64,000 nt of DNA from Heterocephalus glaber. Its lineage: Eukaryota; Chordata; Mammalia; Rodentia; Bathyergidae. This document shows positions 1 to 10,330 of the stretch, piece by piece. Location: the NCBI RefSeq assembly GCF_000247695.1, contig NW_004624730.1, positions 31,640,926 to 31,704,925 on the forward strand. The letters are read 5' to 3'. The stretch's first letter is position 1. Every line of letters begins with the position of its first letter. The notes below the pieces were generated by a model. That model was not told where the DNA came from and ran no database searches. It saw only the letters and a list, made by a program, of their open reading frames with translations. The position numbers and the translations under genes were made by a program.

Positions 1-540
1 TTTGGGGTTGCTGTAGGTGATCTGGAAGTCTGGTTTTGAGACTTATTTATGTGTTTTCTCATTTGACTGGGGGGATTGGGGGTGCTGTTGGTGCCCGCGC
101 AGCTCACCTCCTCTGAGCTGGGAGAGGTGGGCCAGGGGCCAGGAGCGGTGGTAGGGATGGTGGCCCAGATGCCACTTCCTCTGGACCAGGAGCAGTAGGA
201 CGGTGACTCAGAAGCACCTACCTCGGGGCAGGAATTCTTTAAATGCTGAGAACTTGATTAGGTCCAGTACAGTGCTCTGGTGGTCTGGTGTCCTCTGCAT
301 CTTTGTAGTGTGCAACCAGGTGGCTGTACAGAGAGGAGGCCAAAGGACTGGGGAGGGGGGTCCAGTGTATTACTGCCAGGGTGTGGCTGATTCAGTGTTT
401 TCAGCAGGACTGGTGACCTTGGGGTCACATCTGCAGACCTGCCTGGCTGCAGCAGGCTGATATGGTGTTTTCAGTGCAACTCTTGAACCTTGAGTGTTCA
501 TAATTGCATGTTAAAACTGAAACAGTTACAATCATATTGG
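1..540. other. Unassigned, relatively GC-rich non-coding sequence
   Basis: The first half kilobase is visibly richer in G and C than what follows, with G runs near 70-85 and 350-360. An open frame of 85 codons at 203-460 shows no motif or domain I recognise. It could be a remnant of a 3' UTR, an LTR or an unrecognised repeat. I cannot assign it. Confidence 0.5.
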
Positions 541-1850
541 GTGTCATGGTTCTCAAACCTATACATACTTTAGAATCACTAAGAGAAAGTTTTTAAAGGT
601 GATATTCCCATGGGATCTCATCTTATTAAAAAGCTTCTGTACTGCAAGAGAAACCACCAACAGAGCTAAGAGACAACCTACAATGTGGTAAAAGATTTTT
701 AGCAGCTGTAACTCAGGCAAAGAACTACTATCTAGAATATGTAAAGAAGTGAAAAAAATCAGACCCCCCCCAAATTCAAAGACCCATTTCAAAAATGGGC
801 ATCTGAAATCAACAGACATTTCTCAGACAAAGAAGTAAATCAGTAAATAAACATATAAAAAATGTTCAACATCACTGGTCATTTGAGAGATGCAGATGAA
901 AACAACACTGAGATTCCATCTCACTCCAGAAAGAATGGCTGCTATCAAGAAATCAACCAATAACAAATGCTGGCAGGGGTGTGGGGAGAAAGGACCCCTT
1001 CTCCATTGTTGGTGGGAGTGTAGACTGGTGCAACCACTGTGGAAATCAGTATGGAGATACCTCAAAGAACTAGAGCTAGAGATCCCATTTGACCCAGCTA
1101 TTCCCCTGCTGGGTACCTTCCCCGAAGAATTAAAAGAATCATACCACAGTGATATATGTGCACCCATGTTTATAGTGGCACAGTTTGCAATAGCCAAACC
1201 TTGGAAACAGCCCAAGTGCCCACCAACTGGAGACTGGATAAAGAAGACCTGGGGTTTTTTTTATATCAAATGGAGTACTACTCAGCCATAAAGAATGAGA
1301 AACTAGAGACATTTATGGCTAAATGGATGCGTATTGAGTCCATACTCTTAAGTTAGATAAATAGGACACCCATGTGTAAATACTGAATAGTTTCTCTGGT
1401 GTGAGAAACTGAAACTGTAAACAAGGATTAAAATGAATAATTGATCATTTGAAATAGGAAAAAAGGGTCCAAAGGGGTAGGGGAAGTGGGAGGGGCAGGG
1501 GAAAGGAAAGAAGGGAAAAGAAAAAATATGAGAAAAGTAAAAAATGGAAACAAAGTCTTTGTAAATAGGAAAGGGTGGAGGGGGTGAAGGGAGCACAGGG
1601 AATGGGGAGAAAATAAAAACCAAGATACATCATGTACAGGTACAAGTACCGAATGATAAATGTAAATGTATTGTACTCAAAATATACCAATAAAAGAATT
1701 TAAGCAAAAAAATAAAAGTGATATTCCCAAATGCTATTGCCACACCACTCAGTCAAAATCTCTGAATGGGGAGACCTGGATCCTGAAATTTTGAAAAGTT
1801 TCCCTAGCACTTCTAATATGGAAGCAGTTTGAAAACCACTGATCTAGAAA
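541..1850 (+). mobile_element. MER5A-like hAT DNA transposon, interrupted by an L1
   Basis: The left part (541-598) reads 'tggttctcaaacctatac' and the right part (1730-1850) ends 'gcagtttgaaaaccactg'. These are the inverted termini expected of a MER5A/Charlie-type non-autonomous hAT element, with recognisable middle sequence 'cagtcaaaatctctgaatgg'. The two halves are separated by the L1 at 611-1713. Family name is from memory of the consensus. It has no coding capacity. Confidence 0.75.
611..1713 (+). mobile_element. L1 retrotransposon 3' end (ORF2 C-terminus plus 3' UTR)
   Basis: A 5'-truncated L1. Codons around 890-1291 encode the L1 ORF2 C-terminal region, with the hallmark LLHCWWEC segment followed by FDPAIPLLG and, near the end, CPPTGDWIKK. 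The frame then breaks around a T run at 1254-1261. A purine-rich 3' UTR follows (1440-1620), ending in 'aataaaagaatttaagc' and an A-rich tail. It is flanked by the duplication 'gtgatattccca' at 599-610 and 1718-1729, marking insertion into the MER5A-like element. Not a gene of the host. Confidence 0.92.
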
Positions 1851-3181
1851 AAGTCAGTTCTTTTTGGTACGATGACCACACATTATCTTTCCCCAACATG
1901 TTTTTGCCATTCTTTGTCATTCTAGGTCTAATTGCTAGTGGAAGTCCCTTTCACCTTCAAAAGTATCACAATATACATGACAAGCAATATCCATCTTTAA
2001 TGTATCTGACTTGAGTTCACTGATAAACATCTCCAATGCCCAAAGCAAAATTCCTCCTAAAGTGTTAAAAAATTAGAGGTATAAATCACGGTGTCCAAAA
2101 AAGAATAAAACTGTTCAGCTACTCTGGAATTTTTCCTTTAAGAAAGATCTTTCCATCTCCATAATGATTTTTGGCTTCCTAATCTTAATCTTCCTAATCT
2201 AATGTAATAGAGTAGACAAGTTAAAAAAGACTTTTGAAAGGCTATTTGTCTGGAATCTGCCTAAACTTAATATTGTGAATTCTCTATTTCCAAAGTTAAG
2301 ATATAATTTATTAAAGTTTGCTACATAAAGGGTGAAAAGATCCTTTTATAACTGAGCTACAAAAGAAAATGCCTAAGCCTATAACATGTCCACAAAATTC
2401 ACTTATATAATTCAAAGATCACTTGCATATATTTAAAATTTCTATTTCTATTTGTCACTGTTGCTGCTGCTGTTTATTGGCTATGCAATTAGGAAGGAAA
2501 AGAATGGCCCCAGCATGAAATATAGCACAAATATATCTAGGTCTCGACCATCAAGATCCTTTCTCTCATGTATCAGCTCTGCTTCCTCAGAGTAGAGGCC
2601 TTGTTCTCCCCAGTGCTAGCAATTCCAGTCCACATTATGAGGATGACATTGTCAGTGTTCTTAGATTCATATCTTTCTAGGAAGGACGGACAAAGAGATA
2701 AAAGACAATTTTCTTCCCTCATCCTAATAGAAATGTATCAAGAAGCCTGATTTGTTGGCTGATGTCATCAAACCATCTTTGAAGCAATCAATTTCAGAGG
2801 AACACAGGGAATGGGTTCAGGAGAATGGGCACACTTATTAGATGAGACTGAGTCTTATTCCTATCCCTTAATATTATTGCCTATAAAGAAGGGCACTGTT
2901 ACATGCACTTGAGAGGGGCACATAGGAAAACTTGTTGGACAGTTAAAAACATAACTACTTCATAGTTACACTACCCTCTTTATAAATTCTAAAAAAATAG
3001 GTGCTTCATTTTAGTGGATTAGAAGAGGAAATCTCACATCTTTGAAGGAAAACTTACTTATTTCTATATTAAAGGAAGCTTGTTCAAAAATGCAAAGCTT
3101 ATCCCCCTGAATGCATTATTCTTAATTCATTGAGAAATAGAATGAGCTTTCTTCACATAATCACCTGCACCTGTACTGGAA
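1851..3181. other. Unassigned AT-rich intergenic sequence
   Basis: No repeat family, open frame with recognisable homology or RNA gene is visible here. There is a short run of CTG triplets near 2460-2475. Treated as unique or highly decayed sequence. Confidence 0.5.
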
Positions 3182-3194
3182 AGTTGCTATTAAA

Positions 3195-3281
3195 GGGCTG
3201 GGGATTTAGCTCAGTGGTGCCACTGCCTGCCTTGCAAGTGCAAGATCCTGAGTTCGATCCCCGATACCAAAAAAAAAAAAA
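3195..3281 (+). mobile_element. ID-like tRNA-derived SINE
   Basis: Begins 'gggctggggatttagctcag' and contains an A box ('ttagctcagtgg') and a B box ('gagttcgatcc'), the internal RNA polymerase III promoter of tRNA-derived SINEs. It ends in a pure A tail. Target-site duplication 'agttgctatta' is at 3182-3192 and 3286-3296. The clean duplication and low divergence imply a fairly recent insertion. Confidence 0.93.
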
Positions 3282-3296
3282 GGATAGTTGCTATTA

Positions 3297-4165
3297 GAAC
3301 ACAGTGACATAGCAGTGAAAGAAAGCAACTGAAATCTCTCCTTTATTCTAACAAGATCCTAAATGCAGATAAAGGAGTGGCAAATTACCCAGGAAGTCTA
3401 GAAAAGAATGCAATCCAGATCCAGAATGTCCTAACCATTCCCTGACTCTTAAAAACAAATACTATGCAATCAACACTTTAGATTACTGAAATGGGGTCTG
3501 AAGTAAACAGGTCAAAGGAAGGAAGACATGAGATTAGGAAGTTAATTCTTTCTCTGACCAATTTAGAATATATTTCTTAGCCTTTTGTCTCCAAGTTGGG
3601 GCTACTCTTAGATGTGAAAGAAATAAATATTGGTTGAACATAACTGAGAAGCATTTTAATATCACAAATTCAAAGGAACAAAGCCCAATAACATGAGCTT
3701 CTCTCTAGAATAAACTCTATTATCAAATGTTTTAACAAATTCACTTCTGCTCCAGGAATTCACTTTCAGTATTTTTAAATAAGAAAATGAATGTAAATAA
3801 GTCCATTATCAAATTACAGAGACCAAAAAAATGAGGCATGAAGAAGTTGGGTTCTTTCTGAGAATCTGGCAAATTGTTGTGGAGACTAGAAACTGGTTGC
3901 TAGAGCTGGGTATTCACCAGCTAACACATGTTCAATATCAGGAAGCAGAGTGTTTTTCTAGGCTCTGTTACTAACTACTCATTTCCATGCTTCAGGAAGT
4001 GACCGGTGAATCTTTAGACCAAAGTTTCCCCAAATTTGAATTGTTGGTGTTAAATGCACATTGCTGCATATCACTTTATCTTTGGAGACATTGTATATCT
4101 GGAGAAAGGGCCTAACCAGGAATCTTGATCTCATATAGCAAACATTGTATATAACAATAAAATAT
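3297..4165. other. Unassigned AT-rich sequence
   Basis: No gene, RNA or recognisable repeat. The sequence is AT-rich with no long open frames. Confidence 0.45.
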
Positions 4166-4515
4166 TGTACAATTTCCTTTTAAATTTGAGAGCAAGACAA
4201 GGAAATATGCTCTCACTCTTACTATTCAATATTGTACAGTGAGTCCTCAACTTACAAACATTCAAGTTGTGAACTTTCATGGGTGTACTGTGTAAGATTC
4301 ACAGGTGTACTGTGTAACACTTACTTTGTTGATTACATATGAATCCAGCTTATGAATATTCTCCCACTATGGACCTTGTTCATAAGTTGGGGACTTACTG
4401 TTGAACTACTCCTTTAAATAATAAAAGGGAAAACATAAAAGACTAAAACTTACAAATTTTGAACCACATTAAAATGAAGAACTATTAATGAAAAACACCA
4501 TCAAAAAGCATAAAT
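4166..4515 (+). mobile_element. Old L1 (L1M-type) ORF2 fragment, split by a DNA transposon
   Basis: 'gagcaagacaaggaaatatg' followed by 'ctctcactcttactattcaa' is the decayed L1 ORF2 segment just after the reverse-transcriptase core, on the plus strand. A Tigger-like element interrupts it at 4237. The sequence to about 4510 ('aacaccatcaaaaagc') may be further L1 but is too diverged to be sure. Confidence 0.55.
4237..4400 (+). mobile_element. Small Tigger/pogo-like DNA transposon (MITE)
   Basis: The element starts 'cagtgagtcctcaacttaca' and ends with its near-perfect inverse '..cataagttggggacttactg', so it has terminal inverted repeats of about 24 bp. Left flank is TA (4235-4236) and right flank is TT, consistent with a mutated TA target duplication. 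At 164 bp it cannot encode transposase. A 13-bp motif 'gtgtactgtgtaa' is repeated inside. Family (Tigger-type versus another TA-targeting group) is inferred from ends and target site. Confidence 0.7.
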
Positions 4516-4519
4516 GGGG

Positions 4520-7290
4520 GGCCCCTTTGACATGAACAAGTAGGCCCACTTCAAATATGTGGGATCCCCCACCCCAAACCAAGGGCACAACCATTCACCT
4601 ACTACAAGCCAGCTCTATATTTTGCTTCCACTTGGCATGGGGCAGCAGAAGCAAGGACTAACCCAATGACCTGATCCTGGATGAGGACAGCACCCAGGAA
4701 GAGAAGAAAGAAACCAGACCCCACACCTGTCAACACTAAGGCCATCAGTCCAGTCGAACTTGTGCCCCATGGCCTACATCCCGCAGAGACCAGGGGTCTC
4801 ATCACAATTCCCATCTGCCAAAGGGAGAAAGGACATGCCTTGGCTTAGACAGTGACCACAGTCTGGGATAAGCAGATAGAGAGTCCTTGCTGCAGGGAGG
4901 GCACTGAAAAATCCCATAGGCCCTAAAGCTTGGCAGAGAAAATCGTGACTGCTTGGATCCAAAAATTGCAGATCTTGGAAAGAAACTACTCATTCAAAAA
5001 TACAGAACTTTTTTTCTTTGACTCAATCTTTTATTCATTTTCCTATTTTTTTCTTATTTTTATCTTTTCTTTATTGGATTTTTTTGGGGGTGGGGTTCTT
5101 TTTCTCTTTCTTTTTCTTCTTTTCTCTTTTCTCATTTCAATTTTTTTCTTTTCCTTCTTATCTTTCTTTTATTTCCTGTAGGTTGCTCTCTGTTGTCGTT
5201 TATCTTTTTCTTTTTGTTCTTTCCTGCAACTGTTTTCTAATACTATTAACTTTCATTGGCTCCTCAGTTTTCCCTCCTTCCCGTATCCCATTGATTATTT
5301 TTTCAAAGTTTGCTTATTTTCTCCTTCAGCTCCCCACCTCCTTTACCTTTACAATGACTATGAAGTTTTATGAACCTCTAGATGGCTAGTTAACTTTATA
5401 CTATTGCTCTTAAATACTGTTCTATGTGTAAAGTTATTCCAGTTAGTAGATATTTAGTATAGGTCAATAGTAGGTCAATATTTGGTTTGTCATGGTGTTC
5501 AAACTATAATTGTAGATCTCTTTGCTATGGTTGAGAGTGGTACCTCATTGATCTTTGAAGTTTGCCAACATTCCGTTTGTATTTAATGATAAATTGATGC
5601 TTATTTTCTTACTATAGCTAAGGTGGCATAGCTGTTGCTACTCTTGGTTTTCTTGGGATGCCAAAGTCTGAATTACCTTGGGGTTATTAACAGTACTGTG
5701 GCCCATTCCTGAAGAAATGGATAATGGGCCAACTATGCTGCAACTCGCCATCACAAGTAAACAGAGGGGGTGGATCCTAGGAAAGAGACAAAGGCCAATA
5801 GTTAGCTAGGTCCATAGGGCACCACAGAAAAGCAGATACTAATTAAAGAGATCTCCATACTAGAAACAAATTTTTCTACAAAAATCAACCCATAAGCCTT
5901 AAGACACACACATGCGCGCGCGCGTGCACACACACACACACACACACACATTAGAAACATGAGAAGACACGCCAACAAAGTGCCTTCAGAAACCCCCAAC
6001 TCCCCCAAAGCTGATCCATGAGCCATCAAAAGGGAAGAAACTGAATTATTTAAAATGATATTAAGGAAGATAACAGAAGAGAATACTGCATTTGGCAAAC
6101 TCACTGAAAATATGAGTAAATAATATTGAGGCAAATAAACAAAATGATCAGGGAGTCTAAAGAAGACACTAATGAAAAGTTAGCAGCCCTAAACAAAATG
6201 TTGCAAAACATGAATGGCCAGCAAATAAAGTATTAACAGCATATAAATAGGGTCCAAGTAGAATCAGGAGATTAAAAATTCTATTGAAAGTATTGGCAGT
6301 AAAAGTGACCAATATGAGGACAGAGTGTCAGAACTGGAAGACAGGATATTGTTTGTAACCAACTAATGGAAGATACCTTAAAAATTAAAAAGAAAACATG
6401 AAAAATCCAACAGCTCTAAGATTATGCAAAGAAGAGGAATCTAAGAATAATTGGAATTAGTGAAAAATCAGAAGATACCACAAATAGCAATAAAAACTGT
6501 TTTCAGAAATAATAGCAGAAAACCTTTCACATAAGGGAAAAGAATTTAACATACAGATAACTGAGCCATAAAGAACACTAAATAGCCATGATCAGAAAAG
6601 AACCTTTCCACATCACACTACACTCAAAATCCCAGAAGTCCAACATAAGAACAGAATCTTTTTTTTTCCTAAGAACAGAATCTTAAAAGCAGTTAGAGAA
6701 AAGCAACAAATCACTTATGAAAGTAAACCCATTAGAATTACAGGAAACATCTCAACAAAAACCTTAATGGCCAGATGAACTTGAAGTGCAGTGTTTCAAG
6801 CCCTAAAAGAAAACAATTTCCAACCCAGACTGATATATCCTGCAAAGCTATCTTTCAAAATGGCTAGAGAAATAAGATAATTTTCATGATAAAGAGTGCC
6901 TAAAGAAATTCATGACCACCAAACCAGCATTCCATACAGTTCTCAAGTATGCTCTACTATTCTGCCATATAAAGAAAGATAAGCTTGAGTCATTTGTAGA
7001 AAAATGGATGCACTTTGAGACCATAATGTTAAGTGAAATAAATTAGACACACAAGCTTAAATATCACATGGTTTCTCTATATGAGAAATCCAAATTATAA
7101 AGAGAGAGTGAAATAAAAGAGATAATAGGATGTAGGGAGATAGATCTTTTTCCAATAGGAAGAGGATCAAAAGATTGAGAGAGAAGGGAGAGAGAGGTGA
7201 TGAAAAAAGGAATTAAGATATGTTATATGCATGTATCAACTCCACACAAGAAATGTAAACATTATGTACAGCAAATATATACTAATGAAA
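4520..7290 (+). mobile_element. HAL1-like 'half-L1' (5' UTR + ORF1, ORF2 missing)
   Basis: 4520-5390 looks like an L1-type 5' UTR ('gatcctggatgaggacagca') followed by a long pyrimidine-rich stretch. Around 6020-6900 lies a decayed ORF1. Its C-terminal part is clear: 'agcagttagagaaaagcaac' near 6690 through 'cattccatacag' near 6940, matching the usual L1/HAL1 ORF1 end. The sequence then passes directly, at about 6955, into L1 3'-end sequence ('ctgccatataaagaaagata') and a 3' UTR ending near 7290. No reverse-transcriptase or endonuclease sequence lies between. HAL1 elements have this layout. An L1 with a large internal deletion is the alternative. Many stops and shifts show it is dead. Confidence 0.65.
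5905..5950. repeat. CA/CG dinucleotide microsatellite
   Basis: Alternating purine-pyrimidine run: CA, then a short GC core, then CA again, inside the HAL1-like element's 5' region. The central alternating GC is a sequence type able to adopt Z-DNA. Confidence 0.9.
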
Positions 7291-7299
7291 GGTAAATAA

Positions 7300-7880
7300 A
7301 TTAAAAAGCAAAAATGCAAGTCATCAAATTAATGAAAATATAAATCTAACCATGGGCTCATGTCAAGACTATATTAAAAACTTCTGTTAAAGAATACAAA
7401 AGAAAGATGGGTATGGTAGAAAATGTGAAAGAGACTTGACCAGGTAGCTCAAGAAACAGATATCCAAAGGTCTAGTCAACAGAAAAAGTTTCTCAGCTTT
7501 ACTAGCAGGCAAGGAAATGAAAATTAAAAACACAGTGAGTTCTCACTACATTTATCAGAATAGCTAAATTTTAAACAATAAAAATTCTCACATTCTGCCA
7601 ATGGGAATATAAATCAGTCAACAATTTGAAAAATCATTTGACAGTATGGAAGTTAAACATACACATATGGTATCACTCAGAAATTCCACTCCTAGCTAGG
7701 TACGCTACATGTGAGTCAGGAAACAGGTACCAAGTAGTCATAGTAGCATTATTTATGGTGACTAAATACTGAAAACAATATGTGTCCATAAAAATAAATC
7801 CCTGGGTAAGTCATAATATACTCATTCAACTGAATACAAAAAAGCAATGAAAATGAAGAACCATACAAGGGATTGGGATT
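7300..7880 (+). mobile_element. Old L1M fragment (ORF2 end)
   Basis: Contains decayed plus-strand L1 ORF2-end landmarks: 'aacttctgttaaagaatac', 'caaaggtctagtcaacagaa', 'gtgagttctcactacattta' and 'ctcagaaattccactccta'. More diverged than the L1 at 611-1713. No usable frame. Confidence 0.7.
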
Positions 7881-8229
7881 ATGTGAACTAAAATTCCAAA
7901 AACAGAAGAGTCCCTTTTCAGTTAGATGCTGATCTGCTCACAGGCTGCTTTCTTTTCTGAGCACATTTGCCAATTCCTGGAATGTGCTGAGCACAAAAGC
8001 CTCATTCAAGTAGAGACTTTACTAATAAAGTTGGAAGCAGAGAGAGAAACCAGAGGAGTCTTGAGGGGTTCCTACAACAGATTAAAAAATACAGGAGCTC
8101 AGTTTTTTAACACAAGATGTTTTCTAGGATACACATAGCTGAATATGTTTTTGTATTTTTTATACTTTGTGTTTTACTTTTCTAGATTCTATTTGCTAAT
8201 ATTTTCTTTGAAAGTTTTTAAATATATGT
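7881..8229. other. Unassigned sequence
   Basis: Nothing recognisable; a 70-codon open frame at 7926-8138 has no visible motif. Confidence 0.4.
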
Positions 8230-8800
8230 CCTTGAATATGATCACTGTAAATTTTTCTTTTATTATAGTTTCTTAGTCTGATTTCAGTTTCAGTCTTCTA
8301 GCTTCATAAAACGAATTGAAAAGTAATCATTCTTTCTGTAGTTTGCAGAAAAATTTTAAAGCACTCCTCCATAAAGGTTTGATAGAACTCATCAGGAAAT
8401 GGGCTGTTGACTATATTATTGAATAGTGTTTTCTTGTGGAGACATTTTTAACTACTGCCTTGATTTTTTAATAGTTATGTGAACACTAAAAGTTTTCATA
8501 GTTTGTTGAATTATGCCATTATTTTTTTTCTAGAAAATTGTCCATTTTGTTTAGGAGTCTTTATTCATTGATATAAATTTCTTCATAGAGATTTCTTGCC
8601 ATATTTTAAATATCTGTCAATTTTCAATGATATGAAATTTCTTTGGCCATTTTATTATAGACATTTTCAAATATTCTGAAAAGCAGAGCAATTAGTTCCA
8701 ACTAGAATAGTAAGTCACTCTACAACTATTTCTGTCTTTTCAGTTTTACTTTTTGTTCTTGAGATTTCTCTCAAGGAAAACATACTATATTTTTTTAAAT
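8230..8800 (-). mobile_element. Old L1M fragment, minus strand
   Basis: 'taaaggtttgatagaactca' followed by 'tcaggaaatgggctgt' is the reverse complement of the L1 ORF2 segment commonly seen in old antisense L1 copies. Diverged, with no duplication of target visible. Confidence 0.6.
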
Positions 8801-9189
8801 CTAACTTGAATATCATATAACTGGAGAACATAAACTTTTGTGCCTTCTTTTATAAATTTCTCATTCCATTTTCTTCCTCTGTAGTTCTGAAAATTACATA
8901 CTAATTTCTACTAATTTAACGGTTAACCCAAATACAAATATCTTAAAATATTTAATTCCTACCACACACCTTCTTCTTACATGCTAATTTTGCCAGATAT
9001 TCATGTGCTATCTCAATGTAACTATCCAAATCAAATGTTAGTATTTATAGCATCCATCTTTTTTCCAAATTTATTTACATATTTCCCAGATTTCTTGATC
9101 ACCTATTCCTGCATCTCAGGATTCCTTTTTGAGCACTTTACTTTCTTCTCCAGAAATATCATACATATCAACTTTAGCAAGATATAATT
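8801..9189. other. Unassigned AT-rich sequence
   Basis: No recognisable gene or repeat. Confidence 0.4.
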
Positions 9190-9625
9190 TATATGCTTAT
9201 TTTCTAAAACTTATAAGAAATTATTCCAAATTTGATGACTTAAAACAGTGGAACATTATTCTCTCATGGCTGCACAGGCCAGAAGTTTGAGATCAAAGTC
9301 TTGGCTGGGCAGTGTTTCCTCTCAAATGCCTAGGGAAGAATACTTGCTTGCTTCCTCTAACTTGGGATGCCTTCTTGCAGTCTTTGGTTTGTGGCAGCAT
9401 CATTCCAACTTCTGTCTTCATTCTTCCATGATTTTTCTGTGTCTCCCTGTGTCTTTTCCTTTCATAAGAGCCAGTCATTGAGCTTGAGGTCCACCCTAAA
9501 TGCAAAATGGTTTAATCTTGGGATCTTTGTCTAATCACATATGTACGGACCCTATTTCCAAAAGAAAGTCACATTCTGGGATTTCAAATGAACATAAATT
9601 GGGGGTACACATTTCAACCCTCTAC
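9190..9625 (-). mobile_element. MLT1-type (ERVL-MaLR) LTR, minus strand
   Basis: Reads as the complement of an MLT1 LTR. Landmarks are 'cttaaaacagtggaacatta', 'ggccagaagtttgagatcaa', 'ggaccctatttccaaaagaa' and the terminal 'tttcaaccctctaca'. Length (about 435 bp) fits a complete solo LTR. No internal region is attached. Confidence 0.85.
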
Positions 9626-9639
9626 ACATTCCATGTAAC

Positions 9640-9735
9640 TCACCTTATATACAAAATTCACCTTACATACAATACTCACCTTATATATAATACAATACAC
9701 CTTATATAATATATAACTCACTTTATATACAAAGT
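9640..9735. repeat. Imperfect tandem repeat, unit about 20 bp
   Basis: Four to five degenerate copies of a unit resembling 'caccttatatacaaaattca' (variants with 'ttacatacaatactcacc' and 'ttatataatatataactcac'). AT-rich, probably expanded from the boundary between the MLT1 LTR and the next L1. Confidence 0.7.
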
Positions 9736-10330
9736 GTATAATTTGATAGTTTTTGGTATGTTCAGCATTGTGTGACCATCTCCACAATCAATATTTGAGT
9801 ATTTTCATAACTACTGTGAGGAATCTTGTATTCTCAACTACATCTATTGAGATTTCATTTAGTGAGAAACTACTGGTTGCAATTTTCTTCAGTTTATTTT
9901 GTACTTTTTTTTAATTTGGCAAAGTTTTCAATTGTAGGTTGACATTTATTTTTCTCATTAGTTTAACAAAAGTATTCCACTATTTCCTGGCTCTCTTACT
10001 GCTAATCTACTTGTCATTTCTTCATAGCATCTGTCCTTTTTCTCTTTTCTCTCTTTTCTTCTCTTATCTCCACTCTCTTCTCTTCTCTTCCTTTCCCTTC
10101 CCTCCTCTTTCTCTCTCTCTCCCTCCCTCCCTCTCCCTCTCCTTTTTATTTTTAAACTTCTGAAGTTCCACTGTGATGTGTCCGAGTATGCTTGAAATCC
10201 ATTCCCATTATTGAACCTCTAGATAGATATATTTCATCAAATTTTTTGAATTATCAGACACTAAGTTTTTACAAATTTACTTCTTTTTCCATTCTTTCAA
10301 TTCTTCCCTTATGGAGATACACATAAAGGG
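9736..10330 (-). mobile_element. Old L1M/L1ME fragment, minus strand
   Basis: 'attgtgtgaccatctccaca' is a familiar antisense L1M 3' sequence, and 'ttgtaggttgacatttattt' with 'attccactatttcctggctc' is antisense L1M internal sequence. A CT-rich stretch lies at 10040-10145. Confidence 0.6.
10040..10145. repeat. CT-rich low-complexity tract
   Basis: Polypyrimidine on the plus strand (ttctct, cctccctcc and tctctc units) within an antisense L1 remnant. Confidence 0.85.

Noticed and set aside
890..1291. 133-codon open frame as a host protein gene
   Set aside because: It is the C-terminal part of L1 ORF2 in a 5'-truncated copy.
3195..3281. tRNA gene, because of A and B boxes
   Set aside because: The A tail, target duplication and many relatives show a tRNA-derived SINE. 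The same applies to all other ID-like copies.
4930..5389. Membrane-protein-like open frames rich in F, L and S
   Set aside because: They reflect the long T/C-rich stretch of the HAL1-like 5' region, which has few stops in any frame.
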